A stretch of 64,000 nucleotides of DNA from an uncultured Eubacteriales bacterium (GCA_902773835.1 CACYFZ010000009.1:1-64000), one strand, 5' to 3'. Numbered from the stretch's first letter, positions 25,567 to 34,740 are shown. Translations and numbers: made by a program. Notes: generated by a model from the letters alone, not told the origin.

Positions 25567-26471
25567 TACTCAGTCCCTTCCGAATCTCCCTTATAGTACT
25601 TTACATTATCTTTCATTATTACGGTTCCGACTCCGCGGTCAGTAAATATTTCAAGGAGAACACAGTGTGGTATTTTACCGTTAAGAATATGCACACGGTT
25701 TACTCCGTTCTCAATTGAGTGGCAGCAATTCCTAACCTTAGGAATCATTCCGCCGGATATAGTGCCGTTTGCAATAAGGTCTTCCGCTTCATCTACCCTG
25801 AGTTCGGAAATAAAAGAATCAGGATTATCCGGATCCGTAAGCACTCCGTATGTATCCGTAAGGAATGCAAGTTTATCGGCCTTCAGCGCCTCTGCAATTC
25901 TGGCAGCTGCGTGGTCACCATTAATATTGTATGACTGTCCTTCCTCATCCATGCCGATAGGATAGACAACCGGCAGGAAGTCGTTATCCAAAAGGTCCAT
26001 GATTATCTTGGTGTCCACATGAATAACTTCTCCCACATATCCTATATCCTGCCCTTCAGGTGTGGCCTTCTTAACTTTAAGAAGTTTTCCGTCTTTTCCG
26101 CTGATTCCGCAGGCACGGATTCCGAGCTGCTGTGCCAAAGTAACGAGATCGCTGTTGACTTTTCCGAGAACCATTTCGGCAATCTCCAGCGTATCTGAAT
26201 CCGTTACTCGCAGGCCGTCTACGAAATTCGGTTCTATGCCCGTCTTCTTCATCCAATGGCTGATATCGTTTCCGCCGCCATGAACTATGACCGGTTTAAA
26301 TCCTACCAGTTTTAAAAGAACGGCGTCCTCTATAACATGCTTCATCAGGTCGCCATCCAGCATGGCGCTGCCTCCGTACTTAATAACAATTATCTTTCGG
26401 TTGAACCTCTGTATATACGGAAGCGCCTCTATGAGGACATTCGCTTTTTCCATGTATTTTTCGTTTATCAT
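25566..26471 (-). CDS. argB: Acetylglutamate kinase
   Basis: A 301-residue amino-acid kinase that phosphorylates N-acetylglutamate. KYGGSAM (about 31-37), VHGGGNDIS and the C-terminal NGTISGGMIPKV motif for substrate and ATP binding are present. An N-terminal helix of about 20 residues precedes the first strand, a feature associated with arginine-inhibited hexameric forms (inference). It overlaps argD by one base. Confidence 0.95.
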   Translation of the reverse strand: MINEKYMEKANVLIEALPYIQRFNRKIIVIKYGGSAMLDGDLMKHVIEDAVLLKLVGFKPVIVHGGGNDISHWMKKTGIEPNFVDGLRVTDSDTLEIAEMVLGKVNSDLVTLAQQLGIRACGISGKDGKLLKVKKATPEGQDIGYVGEVIHVDTKIIMDLLDNDFLPVVYPIGMDEEGQSYNINGDHAAARIAEALKADKLAFLTDTYGVLTDPDNPDSFISELRVDEAEDLIANGTISGGMIPKVRNCCHSIENGVNRVHILNGKIPHCVLLEIFTDRGVGTVIMKDNVKYYKGDSEGTE

Positions 26472-26522
26472 TTTCTGCCCTGCTCCTTGATTATGAATTC
26501 TATAAAGACAAGATCATCTTAA

Positions 26523-27740
26523 TTAAGAGCGATAAGCTCCGTTAATCTTTACATAGTCGTAAGTGAGGTCGCAGCCCCAGGCATAAGCCTCTTCATCACC
26601 GTCATGAAGGTCGACTTCAACCGTGACGTATTCCTTTGACAGAATCTCCGTCGCAAAGTCGTCATTAAATTCCACAGATGCCGATGCCTTGCAGACGAGA
26701 ACCTCCCCGGCTTCAGACTTCACGCTTACATCTATGTCGGTCGCGTCGAATTCCGCGTCGGTATATCCTATAGCGCAGAGGATTCTCCCCCAGTTGGCAT
26801 CTGATGCGAATACAGCCGCTTTGAAAAGAGAAGAGCAAATGATGCTCTTGGATACGAGCCTTGCAGTCTCTTTGTCCGGAGCGCCTGCCACGTGCGCCTC
26901 GAGAAGTTTGGTGCAGCCCTCCCCGTCTCCGGCGATCTTCTTGGAAAGCTCCACGCTTACAATATGAAGAGCCTCGCAGAACACATCATAGTCATCGCCT
27001 TCAGATGTGATTTCCTCATTGCCGGCCAAGCCGTTTGCCATAAGAACTACTGTATCGTTGGTTGAAGTGTCTCCGTCCACACTTACCTGGTTATAACTGT
27101 CGGCGATCTCATCATGAAGAGCCTTATCCAGCATCTTCTGAGAAATGGCGCAGTCTGTCGAAATGAAGCTGAGCATCGTCCCCATATTAATGTGAATCAT
27201 TCCGCTTCCTTTGGCTATACCGCCGAGCTTACAGGTCTTTCCTCCTGCCTCAAATTCCACGGCATACTCTTTGATGTATGTATCGGTGGTGAGGATGGCG
27301 AGAGCTGCATCCAAAGAGCCGCTCTCGGAAAGAGATGCCGCAAGATCCGGAATCGCTTTTTCAAAAGGTTCTATAGGAAGAGGCACGCCGATAACACCTG
27401 TAGCTGCCGGAAGCACGTCGTACTTGTCTATCCCGAGCGCATCGGCTGCAAGAGCGCACGCCTTCTCGGCTATTTCCTCTCCGTCTGCCGTGCAGGTGTT
27501 GGCATTGCCGCTGTTGCACAGAACGGCCTGAGCCTTGCCGTCCGCAAGGTGTCTCATCGTAACCGGTATGTGCGCTGCCTTAACTTTGTTTTTCGTATAT
27601 ACTGCAGCCGCGTTGCATAACGCGTCACTTGCAATAAGCGCCAGGTCTGTCTTGCTGGCATTATTTCTGATTCCGCTGTAGATACCGCCTGCCTTAAATC
27701 CCTTAGCCGCGGTTACTCCGCCTTCGACATGTTTAATCAT
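26523..27740 (-). CDS. argJ: Glutamate N-acetyltransferase / amino-acid acetyltransferase
   Basis: A 405-residue Ntn-hydrolase-like enzyme that transfers the acetyl group from acetylornithine to glutamate, recycling it. The self-cleavage site is before Thr188 in NMGTMLSF (the usual context is NMATMLAF), and PAATGVIG lies at 111-118. Its presence instead of argA/argE indicates the cyclic arginine pathway. Position two in the operon after argC. Confidence 0.95.
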   Translation of the reverse strand: MIKHVEGGVTAAKGFKAGGIYSGIRNNASKTDLALIASDALCNAAAVYTKNKVKAAHIPVTMRHLADGKAQAVLCNSGNANTCTADGEEIAEKACALAADALGIDKYDVLPAATGVIGVPLPIEPFEKAIPDLAASLSESGSLDAALAILTTDTYIKEYAVEFEAGGKTCKLGGIAKGSGMIHINMGTMLSFISTDCAISQKMLDKALHDEIADSYNQVSVDGDTSTNDTVVLMANGLAGNEEITSEGDDYDVFCEALHIVSVELSKKIAGDGEGCTKLLEAHVAGAPDKETARLVSKSIICSSLFKAAVFASDANWGRILCAIGYTDAEFDATDIDVSVKSEAGEVLVCKASASVEFNDDFATEILSKEYVTVEVDLHDGDEEAYAWGCDLTYDYVKINGAYRS

Positions 27741-27770
27741 TAATTCTCTCCTCTTGCTTCATTTCCTTCT

Positions 27771-28700
27771 TTACATCAAACCCGTGTACTCATCAGTCCC
27801 GAGCAGTATATTCAAATTCTGCACGGCCGCCCCGGATGCGCCTTTTCCGAGATTGTCATATGATGCCATGAGCAGTATTCTGTCTTCATTCCCGCTCACG
27901 TACATCTGCATTCCGTTACTCCCTGCCATAGGATTGGAATACATAAATCCATCAGCCGGTATATTATCCGAAACAGTTAGCAATTTTTCTCCGGCATAGC
28001 GCTTCTTCAGCACTTCTCTTATCTCATTCGTCCCGGCGCTCTTATTAAGCTGTGCTCTGTGCAGCGGAACCGTCATTACCATTCCTCTTGGGAAATCTCC
28101 CACAATCGGGCTGAAGCATGGAGCATTCTTTATGCCCGACATCTTTATCATCTCCGGAAGATGTTTATGCGTCTGCCCCAGTGCATACTGGGCAGGAGAA
28201 TCGAGCTCGCTCGGTCTGTCCGCAGTTTCATATCTTGCTATCATCGACTTGCCTCCACCGGAATATCCCGTTATGCAGAACGCACTCAGAAGAGCATCTT
28301 CGCTGAGAAGCCCCGCATCCACCAGAGGTCTTATAAGAAGAATGAAGCCACTGGCATGGCACCCCGGATTGGATATCCTCTTACTGCTTATTATCTTAGC
28401 TCTCTGATCTTCAGCAAGTTCCGACATTCCGTAAGTCCACTCATCGTCAGTCCTGTGTGCACTCGATGTGTCTATAAGGACTGCATCCTTAGGTGCTGCG
28501 GCGGCAATCTCCTTGGCCGCATCATCCGGAAGGCATAGTATGCTTACGTCTGCCTCGCTTATGCAATCAAGCCTTGCCGTTATGTCCTTGCGTTTTTCAG
28601 AGTCGATTTCAATAAGCTCTAAATCGTCTCTTTTGCATATATATTCATGAATTATCAGGCCCGTCGTTCCATGACCGCCGTCTACAAAAACCTTTTTCAA
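27771..28700 (-). CDS. argC: N-acetyl-gamma-glutamyl-phosphate reductase, type 2
   Basis: A 309-residue NADPH-dependent reductase. The cofactor motif GGHGTTGLI is at 8-16 and the catalytic Cys114 lies in SNPGCHASG. The short form of about 310 residues is the type-2 class, less common than the 345-residue type. Initiation is at TTG (28700) with AAAGGATGA upstream. First gene of argCJBD. Confidence 0.93.
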   Translation of the reverse strand: MKKVFVDGGHGTTGLIIHEYICKRDDLELIEIDSEKRKDITARLDCISEADVSILCLPDDAAKEIAAAAPKDAVLIDTSSAHRTDDEWTYGMSELAEDQRAKIISSKRISNPGCHASGFILLIRPLVDAGLLSEDALLSAFCITGYSGGGKSMIARYETADRPSELDSPAQYALGQTHKHLPEMIKMSGIKNAPCFSPIVGDFPRGMVMTVPLHRAQLNKSAGTNEIREVLKKRYAGEKLLTVSDNIPADGFMYSNPMAGSNGMQMYVSGNEDRILLMASYDNLGKGASGAAVQNLNILLGTDEYTGLM

Positions 28701-28729
28701 TATATCTCATCCTTTCTGTACTCCTATTA

Positions 28730-28758
28730 ATAATAGTGTAATATCTGTGCTTCTTCAA
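28730..28758 (-). promoter_or_regulatory. Promoter of argCJBD
   Basis: TTGAAG (28753-28758), 17 bases, TATTAT (28730-28735) on the minus strand. Confidence 0.65.
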
Positions 28759-28762
28759 GTAT

Positions 28763-28782
28763 ATTTATGCATTTTTATAAAT
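28763..28782. promoter_or_regulatory. AT-rich palindrome upstream of argC, possible ArgR site
   Basis: ATTTAT and ATAAAT are arranged as an inverted repeat eight bases apart, immediately upstream of the -35 box. ArgR operators are AT-rich palindromes of about 18 bases, but this one lacks the clear TGAAT core, so the link to ArgR is tentative. Confidence 0.3.
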
Positions 28783-28810
28783 AATTTATCGTTTTTGCAG
28801 TTTTTTATCT

Positions 28811-28836
28811 GAAAAAAACGGGAGCATAAGCTCCCG
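28811..28836 (-). terminator. Terminator after the 28-residue peptide gene
   Basis: On the minus strand a perfect stem CGGGAGC/GCTCCCG with a four-base loop is followed by seven T residues. Confidence 0.85.
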
Positions 28837-28882
28837 CCTCTTCCGATGGTCATTTATGACAATCCGATTTCTTCGCTAATAT

Positions 28883-28969
28883 TTATTTCTTGCCGGCATA
28901 CTTGGAAAAAAAGCTCCATTTAGCTACAAGAACACCAATAAATGCGATAGTGATAATTACGTTTACCAT
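28883..28969 (-). CDS. 28-residue single-helix membrane peptide
   Basis: A tiny gene starting at ATG 28969 with a near-perfect AAAGGAGG seven bases before it and followed after 46 bases by a strong terminator. The product is a hydrophobic helix from residue 2 to 16 (VNVIITIAFIGVLVA) with a basic tail ending in two lysines, a pattern of small membrane peptides that modulate larger membrane proteins or act as toxins. No family is recognised. A possible promoter TTGCAA-17-TTTTAT lies upstream. It fills part of the gap between argC and the CPBP protease gene. Confidence 0.6.
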   Translation of the reverse strand: MVNVIITIAFIGVLVAKWSFFSKYAGKK

Positions 28970-29122
28970 AGTATGCCTCCTTTCAATTTCGGCCTGAATC
29001 TTATAAAATAACCAAAGATGACTCTTTGCAAGGTCATTGTACGTCTCGACATATAATGAGTAAAGTTAAAAGAATTTAAAAGAGTCTTAAATTGCACTTA
29101 ATATAATACAAGGGGTGTTTTT

Positions 29123-30061
29123 ATGGAAAGTCAATCATTTATAGAGAAGTATAAGATAACGGATCGCATCATTTGGATATGTCTGGTTTTCTTTTTCTGG
29201 TATCTGATAGTCGGAGACGGATTTATAGGCATGCCGATTGAGGCTTTCTTCAAAAGTCTCAAGGTATCTGACGCTATGAGATTTGTCTTTATGTATACAC
29301 AGACAATATGCGGCTGGATAGCCTTCCTCATTCTGTGCCTGTTTAAGAAAAACCGCGGAGACGTGCTTCATGACGTTCTCCCGAAAAAGAAACCCAACAG
29401 CTTCAGCAAGTTGCTCAAAGGCCTGCTCATAGGCTTTCTTATGAACTTCGCATGCATACTCTGCGCACTGATACACGGAGACATCAAGCTCTACTTCGAC
29501 TTCTCACCGGCCGGCATACCTCTTATGCTTTTCGCCCTGTTTTCGGTATTTATTCAAAGTTCCTGCGAGGAGATTTGGACTCGCGGCTTTATGTATGAAA
29601 GAATCAATGTGCACTATCCTCTGTGGGTGGCCATACTCATAAACGGAACCGTATTCGGCCTGCTTCATTCGTTCAATGACGGCATTACGCCACTGGCCAT
29701 GGCAGATCTTATCTTCTGCGGAATCGGCTTCTCGCTGCTCAAGTGGTACACCGGCAGCATATGGACTGCTTTCGGTGTTCATACTGCGTGGAACTTCACA
29801 CAAAATCTGATATTCGGGCTTCCTAACAGCGGCTTCGTATCCGAGACATCCATCTTCCACATGGATGCAGTCAATGCCCAAAGCAACCTGATCTATGATT
29901 ATACATTCGGAGTTGAGGGCGCCATCCCGGCCACGCTGCTGGACCTCTTCCTCGGATTGGGATGTCTGTATCTCGGATGGAAGGCCGGCAGAATCGGAGA
30001 GCTCTTCGAATCCAAAGAGCAGAAAAACGCTCCGCCGGAAGTAGATTTACTAACAGAATAA
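29123..30061 (+). CDS. CPBP family intramembrane glutamic endopeptidase
   Basis: A 312-residue membrane protein with about eight hydrophobic segments, belonging to the CAAX/Abi (CPBP) family. Motif 1 is Glu149-Glu150 with Arg154 (EEIWTRG), motif 2 has His182 (FGLLH) and motif 3 His220 and Asn224 (GVHTAWN); these line the active site. Members cleave prenylated or bacteriocin-type peptides or act in immunity to them. The C-terminal 30 residues are cytoplasmic and acidic. A TATAAT box lies about 20 bases upstream of the ribosome site. Confidence 0.9.
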   Translation: MESQSFIEKYKITDRIIWICLVFFFWYLIVGDGFIGMPIEAFFKSLKVSDAMRFVFMYTQTICGWIAFLILCLFKKNRGDVLHDVLPKKKPNSFSKLLKGLLIGFLMNFACILCALIHGDIKLYFDFSPAGIPLMLFALFSVFIQSSCEEIWTRGFMYERINVHYPLWVAILINGTVFGLLHSFNDGITPLAMADLIFCGIGFSLLKWYTGSIWTAFGVHTAWNFTQNLIFGLPNSGFVSETSIFHMDAVNAQSNLIYDYTFGVEGAIPATLLDLFLGLGCLYLGWKAGRIGELFESKEQKNAPPEVDLLTE

Positions 30062-30067
30062 CAACAA

Positions 30068-30105
30068 AAATGCGCATGAAAGCAAACAAGCTCTCATGCG
30101 CATTT
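30068..30105. terminator. Bidirectional terminator after the CPBP gene
   Basis: A 12-base perfect stem AAATGCGCATGA/TCATGCGCATTT between two convergent genes. Confidence 0.75.
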
Positions 30106-30120
30106 CTTTATGCTATACTT

Positions 30121-30570
30121 TTAGATTTCCAGCCCTGCGCGGATAGCCAGAATCTTTTCGAAGTTGGTGCCGTCTATGCGGTAAGCTGCGGGATCTCCCT
30201 CCATAACCTCTGCATCGGCAGCTCGGCAGAACTCCAGCAGCCTTTCAGCCGTATCTTCCTTATCGTCGACGGGTTCGCTTTCCAGCGTCTTTCCGGCATC
30301 ATATGAAATATCCCAATCCTTGAAAGTTTCGGCATCTGCGTAAATGTCTATATATTTTCCGTGGAAGCTGATATCGAACCAGTCAGTTCCGAATGTATAT
30401 GCTCCGCCCTGAAGGCCGCCGTCCTTTCTGAAGCATTCTCTGGCGAAGTAGCAATTATCTTCCTTGCTGAATCCGATCTTAACGAATCTGTCCTGTCCGA
30501 CGCAGAACCAAGCTCCGTCCTTCAATATTTTGTCCAGCATTTCTTTTCTGCGTGTATCTTTTTCTCCCAT
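30121..30570 (-). CDS. Uncharacterised cytoplasmic protein
   Basis: A 149-residue soluble protein beginning MGEKDTRRKEML. It is acidic, with aromatic-rich strands around residues 20-75 (WFCVG, YFARECF, WFDISFHGKYIDIY), and no signal peptide or membrane segment. I do not recognise a family. The ATG at 30570 follows GAGAGGTG, while an earlier in-frame start has no ribosome site. It lies 46 bases downstream of lpd and may be co-transcribed with it. Confidence 0.7.
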   Translation of the reverse strand: MGEKDTRRKEMLDKILKDGAWFCVGQDRFVKIGFSKEDNCYFARECFRKDGGLQGGAYTFGTDWFDISFHGKYIDIYADAETFKDWDISYDAGKTLESEPVDDKEDTAERLLEFCRAADAEVMEGDPAAYRIDGTNFEKILAIRAGLEI

Positions 30571-30616
30571 AATCACACCTCTCAGTATAAGGAACAAAAA
30601 CTAAATGCCTTACCGC

Positions 30617-31993
30617 TTACAGTCTTGCAGCCTCCATTATTGATTCGACAAATGAAGGATGCGGATGAATAATGTCACCGACTTCTTCCAATGTCATACC
30701 CTGTCCTATGGCAAGCGCAAGCTCTCCGATAAGATCGGACGCCCTTCCGCAAAGCAGATGCGCTCCGATTATAACGTGGTCATCCTCTCTTGCCACAAGC
30801 TTTACAAAGCCCCTGTCCAGTCCCGCGATTACAGTCTTACCGTTGGCGGACATAGGATACTTCTTGCTTACTACTTCTATCCCTGCCTCCTTTGCTTCAT
30901 CTGCCGTCATTCCGACTACGGCGATTTCAGGGTCTGTATAAATGCAGCTCGGAACGGTTTCCATATTTATGGTTGCGTCATCGCCCACCATCAGCGCCAC
31001 AGCGCTTCTTCCCTCCGCAGTTGCAGTATGAGCCAGCTGGATGCCGCCTATGCAGTCACCTATTGCATATACGCTTGGGCAGACAGTCTGATAAGTATCA
31101 TTGACGAGGATGAAACCCTTGGCATCCGTAATGCCGTCGTACTTGGCCAGGAACTCGTCGCTGAACACGCCTTCCGTGTTCGGTTTTCTGCCGACACACA
31201 TAAGTACCTTGTCAGCCTTAACCTGAACCTCTTCATCCTTTTTATTCTTAAGGGTAACAACCAGCTTGTCTCCCTCTTTTTCTATCTTCTGCACCGGAGA
31301 ACTTACATGAACATCCACACCCTTCTTCTCGAGTGTCATCTTTATGCTACGTCCGATTTCCTTATCTATAAGAGGAAGCAGTCTGTCCATTCCTTCGATT
31401 ACCGTTACGTGGTCACCGAGATCGGCATAGATGGTGGCAAACTCAATTCCGATTACTCCTCCTCCGATGATTACGAATTCAGGTATCTCTTCGCTTCCCA
31501 TATCGATGAGTTCCGTGCTGTCGATAACACCCGGAAGATCCGCTCCCGGTATAGGCGGAATGAAAGGCTCAGATCCGGTGGCCACCATTATTCTCTCCGC
31601 CGTGTATGTATCTGCACCTACCTTAACTTCGTGCTCTCCCGTAATAACGGCAGAACCTTCCAAAACATCAATCTTTTTCTTGGCGAGGAGGGCGGAAATA
31701 CCGTTTCTGAGAGTATCCAGAACCTCGTCTTTCCTCTCTCCCATTCTCTTCCTGTTAGACTTAAGACCGTTCACCTCAACTCCGACTTCCGCACCGTTTG
31801 CGGCATCTCTGTATACGTCAGAGGAATGCATAAGTGCCTTAGTAGGAATACAGCCTCTGTTCAGGCAGGTGCCTCCCAGTCTGTCCTTTTCCGCTACGGC
31901 AACCTTCATGCCTTCTTCCTGTGCCTCAAATGCTGCTTCGTAGCCGCCAGGACCTGCTCCGATTATCAGAAGATCATAATTATAATCGCTCAT
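30617..31993 (-). CDS. lpd: Dihydrolipoyl dehydrogenase
   Basis: A 458-residue FAD enzyme that reoxidises the dihydrolipoyl arm of GcvH and reduces NAD+. GAGPGGYEAA (12-21) binds FAD, GGTCLNRGCIPTKA holds the redox pair Cys43/Cys48, GGGVIG near 180 binds NAD, and HPHPSF near the C-terminus supplies the catalytic base from the neighbouring subunit. It has no N-terminal lipoyl domain. With no pyruvate dehydrogenase genes here, and lplA upstream, it most likely serves glycine cleavage. Confidence 0.96.
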   Translation of the reverse strand: MSDYNYDLLIIGAGPGGYEAAFEAQEEGMKVAVAEKDRLGGTCLNRGCIPTKALMHSSDVYRDAANGAEVGVEVNGLKSNRKRMGERKDEVLDTLRNGISALLAKKKIDVLEGSAVITGEHEVKVGADTYTAERIMVATGSEPFIPPIPGADLPGVIDSTELIDMGSEEIPEFVIIGGGVIGIEFATIYADLGDHVTVIEGMDRLLPLIDKEIGRSIKMTLEKKGVDVHVSSPVQKIEKEGDKLVVTLKNKKDEEVQVKADKVLMCVGRKPNTEGVFSDEFLAKYDGITDAKGFILVNDTYQTVCPSVYAIGDCIGGIQLAHTATAEGRSAVALMVGDDATINMETVPSCIYTDPEIAVVGMTADEAKEAGIEVVSKKYPMSANGKTVIAGLDRGFVKLVAREDDHVIIGAHLLCGRASDLIGELALAIGQGMTLEEVGDIIHPHPSFVESIMEAARL

Positions 31994-32067
31994 AGTTTGT
32001 TACCTCATGTTCAATTAATGCAATAACGTAAAAAGTCTTATACCCTCGTAATATTTCTCTGATGTAT

Positions 32068-33057
32068 CTATATGGATGTTACCACAAGCCTCAGTATCTC
32101 ATTAGCTGTTGCGGAAGTTCCGACAGGCGGCTTCAACGAGCCGACCTCGGCCCTGTCATACTTGCAGCCTCTGAGAAGGCCTTCCACCACAGAGAACACT
32201 TCCGTTTCCAAGGCATCTGAGTATATCTTTACATTCTTTATATACTTGCCCATCATGGAAAGCTGTATCTCTACCTCTCCCCATTCAAATCTGTGAATTA
32301 TGTCCTTTTCGAACGGAATCCTCGTTCCGAGGCGCCACTCCTCTGAGCTGTATTTATTAATCAACTCCTCCGGAGTCTTCGGTGCGACGGCAGAAAGAGC
32401 TTCCGTATCGTAGATCTTTTCCGCTGCCATGACCAAGGAGTTTTTCATTGCCTCTATCTGAACAGGCAAAGACTTTTCGGCAAGTTTTTCATCTTTGATA
32501 TATTCGCAAAGATTGGTCACTCTTGATCTGACGGATTCCACACCCTTGCTCTTAAGCTTCTCATCCGGAACATTCAGATACTTGCTTAAATCATCGGGAA
32601 CCACGTTCATCATTATGGTTCCGTGATGATAATTGCAGCCGCCGGTCGAAAAATATGCGTGCCCCGAGAACTTTTTCTCATCTACGGTTAAATCGTTTCT
32701 CCCCGTCTTCACGGCATTTATACCGAGCAGTCTGCAGGCAAGTAAAATAACATCAGTCTGCCTTTCAATGTCGAAGAGTCCGTCGCGTGCAATAAAGGTA
32801 AAATTGAGATTCCCCATGTCATGGTAAACCGCACCGCCTCCGCTCATACGCCTGGCGAGATAAATTCCGTCTCTGTTTATGGCTTCGACATCGCATTCGC
32901 GCCACGGATTTTGATTGCGTCCTATTACCACCGTATGTTCGTTCTGCCACAGATACAACAAAACCTCGTCCTCCTTGGCATTTAGTGTCAAATGCTCTTC
33001 GAGTGCGAGGTTTTCATACGGATTAGTGTTATCTGTTCTGATAATCTTAAGCTTCAT
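32068..33057 (-). CDS. lplA: Lipoate-protein ligase A
   Basis: A 329-residue enzyme that activates free lipoate with ATP and attaches it to GcvH Lys63. The lipoate-binding motif RRMSGGGAVYHD is at 69-80, GNLNFTF follows, and the KKFSGHA segment carries the catalytic lysine. The C-terminal domain of about 80 residues is complete. No lipA/lipB is seen in the window, consistent with lipoate salvage. The promoter overlaps a 19-base palindrome. Confidence 0.95.
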   Translation of the reverse strand: MKLKIIRTDNTNPYENLALEEHLTLNAKEDEVLLYLWQNEHTVVIGRNQNPWRECDVEAINRDGIYLARRMSGGGAVYHDMGNLNFTFIARDGLFDIERQTDVILLACRLLGINAVKTGRNDLTVDEKKFSGHAYFSTGGCNYHHGTIMMNVVPDDLSKYLNVPDEKLKSKGVESVRSRVTNLCEYIKDEKLAEKSLPVQIEAMKNSLVMAAEKIYDTEALSAVAPKTPEELINKYSSEEWRLGTRIPFEKDIIHRFEWGEVEIQLSMMGKYIKNVKIYSDALETEVFSVVEGLLRGCKYDRAEVGSLKPPVGTSATANEILRLVVTSI

Positions 33058-33101
33058 ATTTACTTCTTTTCACTTTCATAACTGCGTTATGCGTGCACTT
33101 A

Positions 33102-33131
33102 ATTGTACCAAAATTTGTTTGGTATTCTCAA
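33102..33131 (-). promoter_or_regulatory. lplA promoter overlapped by a palindromic operator candidate
   Basis: TTGAGA (33126-33131), 18 bases, TACAAT (33102-33107). Between and over them lies a perfect palindrome, TACCAAA-atttg-TTTGGTA (33106-33124), placed where a repressor would block polymerase. Confidence 0.6.
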
Positions 33132-33205
33132 TACGGGTAAACGAAAAGAGTTGAAACTCGGACGAAGAAAAAGCTCCCGTTTTCCGAGAAATAGGTTCAG
33201 AAAAC

Positions 33206-33234
33206 TTGACGCACGCAGTTAACAATGTTAAGAT
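33206..33234 (+). promoter_or_regulatory. Promoter of yfcC-pepD
   Basis: TTGACG (33206-33211), 17 bases, TAAGAT (33229-33234). The leader to the ATG is about 80 bases. Confidence 0.6.
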
Positions 33235-33253
33235 ATCAATGTCGTTTTAATAA

Positions 33254-33267
33254 TTTAGCGTGCTAAA
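33254..33267. promoter_or_regulatory. Operator-like palindrome in the yfcC leader
   Basis: TTTAGC-gt-GCTAAA is a perfect 14-base palindrome about 13 bases past the predicted transcription start, a common place for a repressor site. Confidence 0.4.
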
Positions 33268-33321
33268 GCAATAAAGCAAAGTGCTGATTATTGGAAATTT
33301 TTAAGGAAATTTGGAGGAACT

Positions 33322-34740
33322 ATGTTTAAGAAAAAGGGTAACGATGAAATCAAAGAAATCAAGCCGATAAACCCTATTATCATATTGGCTTGTATTATGC
33401 TGCTGGCAGCAATTATGACGTATATCATTCCTGCCGGTACCTTTGACAGAGTGGCCATTGAGGGCACTGAATACGAAAGAGTAGTCCCGGGGTCTTACCA
33501 CACGGTGGAAAGCAACCCAATCGGAGTCTTCGCCTTTTTTATGTCTCTCACAAAAGGGCTGCAGGAGGCTGCATATATTATCTTCTTCCTGCTCATTCTC
33601 GGAGGGGTGTTCAAGATAGTTGAGGCCACGGGAGCCTTGCACGCGGGCATTAACAATATGCTGAGGTTCACTGCCGGCAAAGAGATTATTCTCATACCGA
33701 TCTGTCTCATCATATTCTCGCTCATATCCGCATTCGCCGCATGCTGCGAGGAATATCTCGCCTTCATGCCGCTTATGTATATGGTATGCATGGCCTGCGG
33801 TTTTGATTCAATAATGGCGGTCTGTCTGCTCTTCTGCGCATCCGCTGTCGGTTATGCAGGCGGTATGACACAGGCTTTCTCAGTAGGAGTTGCCCAGACC
33901 ATAGCTGAGCTTCCGCTCTTCTCCGGCATTCAGTACAGATACGTTGTCTGGGCCGTTCTGGTGCTGGCTACTATCATCTACGCTATGTGGTACGGCGTAA
34001 AAATCAAGAACAATCCTGAGTCCGCTTACAATTATGAAGTGGATCAGAAATATAAAAAGGACATGGACCTCGATGCGATTACTGACGTGGAGAAGATCAC
34101 AGGTCGTCAGATTGCCGTTCTTGTTATCTTCTTCGGTGCATTCATCTTCGTCCCTTTCAGCGTAATCAAATGGGGATTCTACATCGATGAGATGGCAGGG
34201 ATTTTCGTAATCGTAGGCCTACTCGTATCCCTCGTCGGTGGTCTCAAGGTCAATGACGTAGCAGATAATTTTGTTGAAGGTGCCAAGGACCTTGTCTGGG
34301 CGGGCCTTATTATCGGAATGTGCTATGCCGCTACCACCATGATGAAAGAAGGCCAGATCATGGACACGATCGTAAATGCCATGGGTACTTTGCTCGGCGG
34401 AACCAGCAGCGGAGTAGCCGCATCCGGCATGTACATCTTCCAGGATCTCTTTAACTTCCTGGTTCCGTCAGGTTCGGGACAGGCAGCCATCACGATGCCT
34501 TTCATGGCTCCGCTCGCAGACATCCTCGGAATTACGAGACAGACTTCGGTACTGGCATTCCAGCTCGGAGATGCATTTACGAACGTAGTTGCACCTACTT
34601 CCGGGGAAATTATGGCGGCACTTGCCATCTGCCACGTACCTTATAAAAAATGGTTCAAATTCATCGCACCTCTTTGGGGAATTTGGAGTGTGCTGGCCAT
34701 CATATTGCTGGTTACGGCCGTCGCCATCGGCTACGCTTAA
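33322..34740 (+). CDS. YfcC family (C4-dicarboxylate/amino-acid type) membrane carrier
   Basis: A 472-residue secondary transporter with about 11-12 hydrophobic segments. The start PINPIIILACIMLLAAIMTY, the extracellular PAGTFDR loop and the segment PSGSGQAAITMPFM near 393-406 place it in the YfcC/DUF ion-transporter group, often annotated as C4-dicarboxylate or basic amino-acid carriers. The substrate is unknown. Pairing with PepD 34 bases downstream suggests uptake of a peptide or of amino acids released from one. A strong GGAGG precedes the ATG. Confidence 0.88.
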   Translation: MFKKKGNDEIKEIKPINPIIILACIMLLAAIMTYIIPAGTFDRVAIEGTEYERVVPGSYHTVESNPIGVFAFFMSLTKGLQEAAYIIFFLLILGGVFKIVEATGALHAGINNMLRFTAGKEIILIPICLIIFSLISAFAACCEEYLAFMPLMYMVCMACGFDSIMAVCLLFCASAVGYAGGMTQAFSVGVAQTIAELPLFSGIQYRYVVWAVLVLATIIYAMWYGVKIKNNPESAYNYEVDQKYKKDMDLDAITDVEKITGRQIAVLVIFFGAFIFVPFSVIKWGFYIDEMAGIFVIVGLLVSLVGGLKVNDVADNFVEGAKDLVWAGLIIGMCYAATTMMKEGQIMDTIVNAMGTLLGGTSSGVAASGMYIFQDLFNFLVPSGSGQAAITMPFMAPLADILGITRQTSVLAFQLGDAFTNVVAPTSGEIMAALAICHVPYKKWFKFIAPLWGIWSVLAIILLVTAVAIGYA

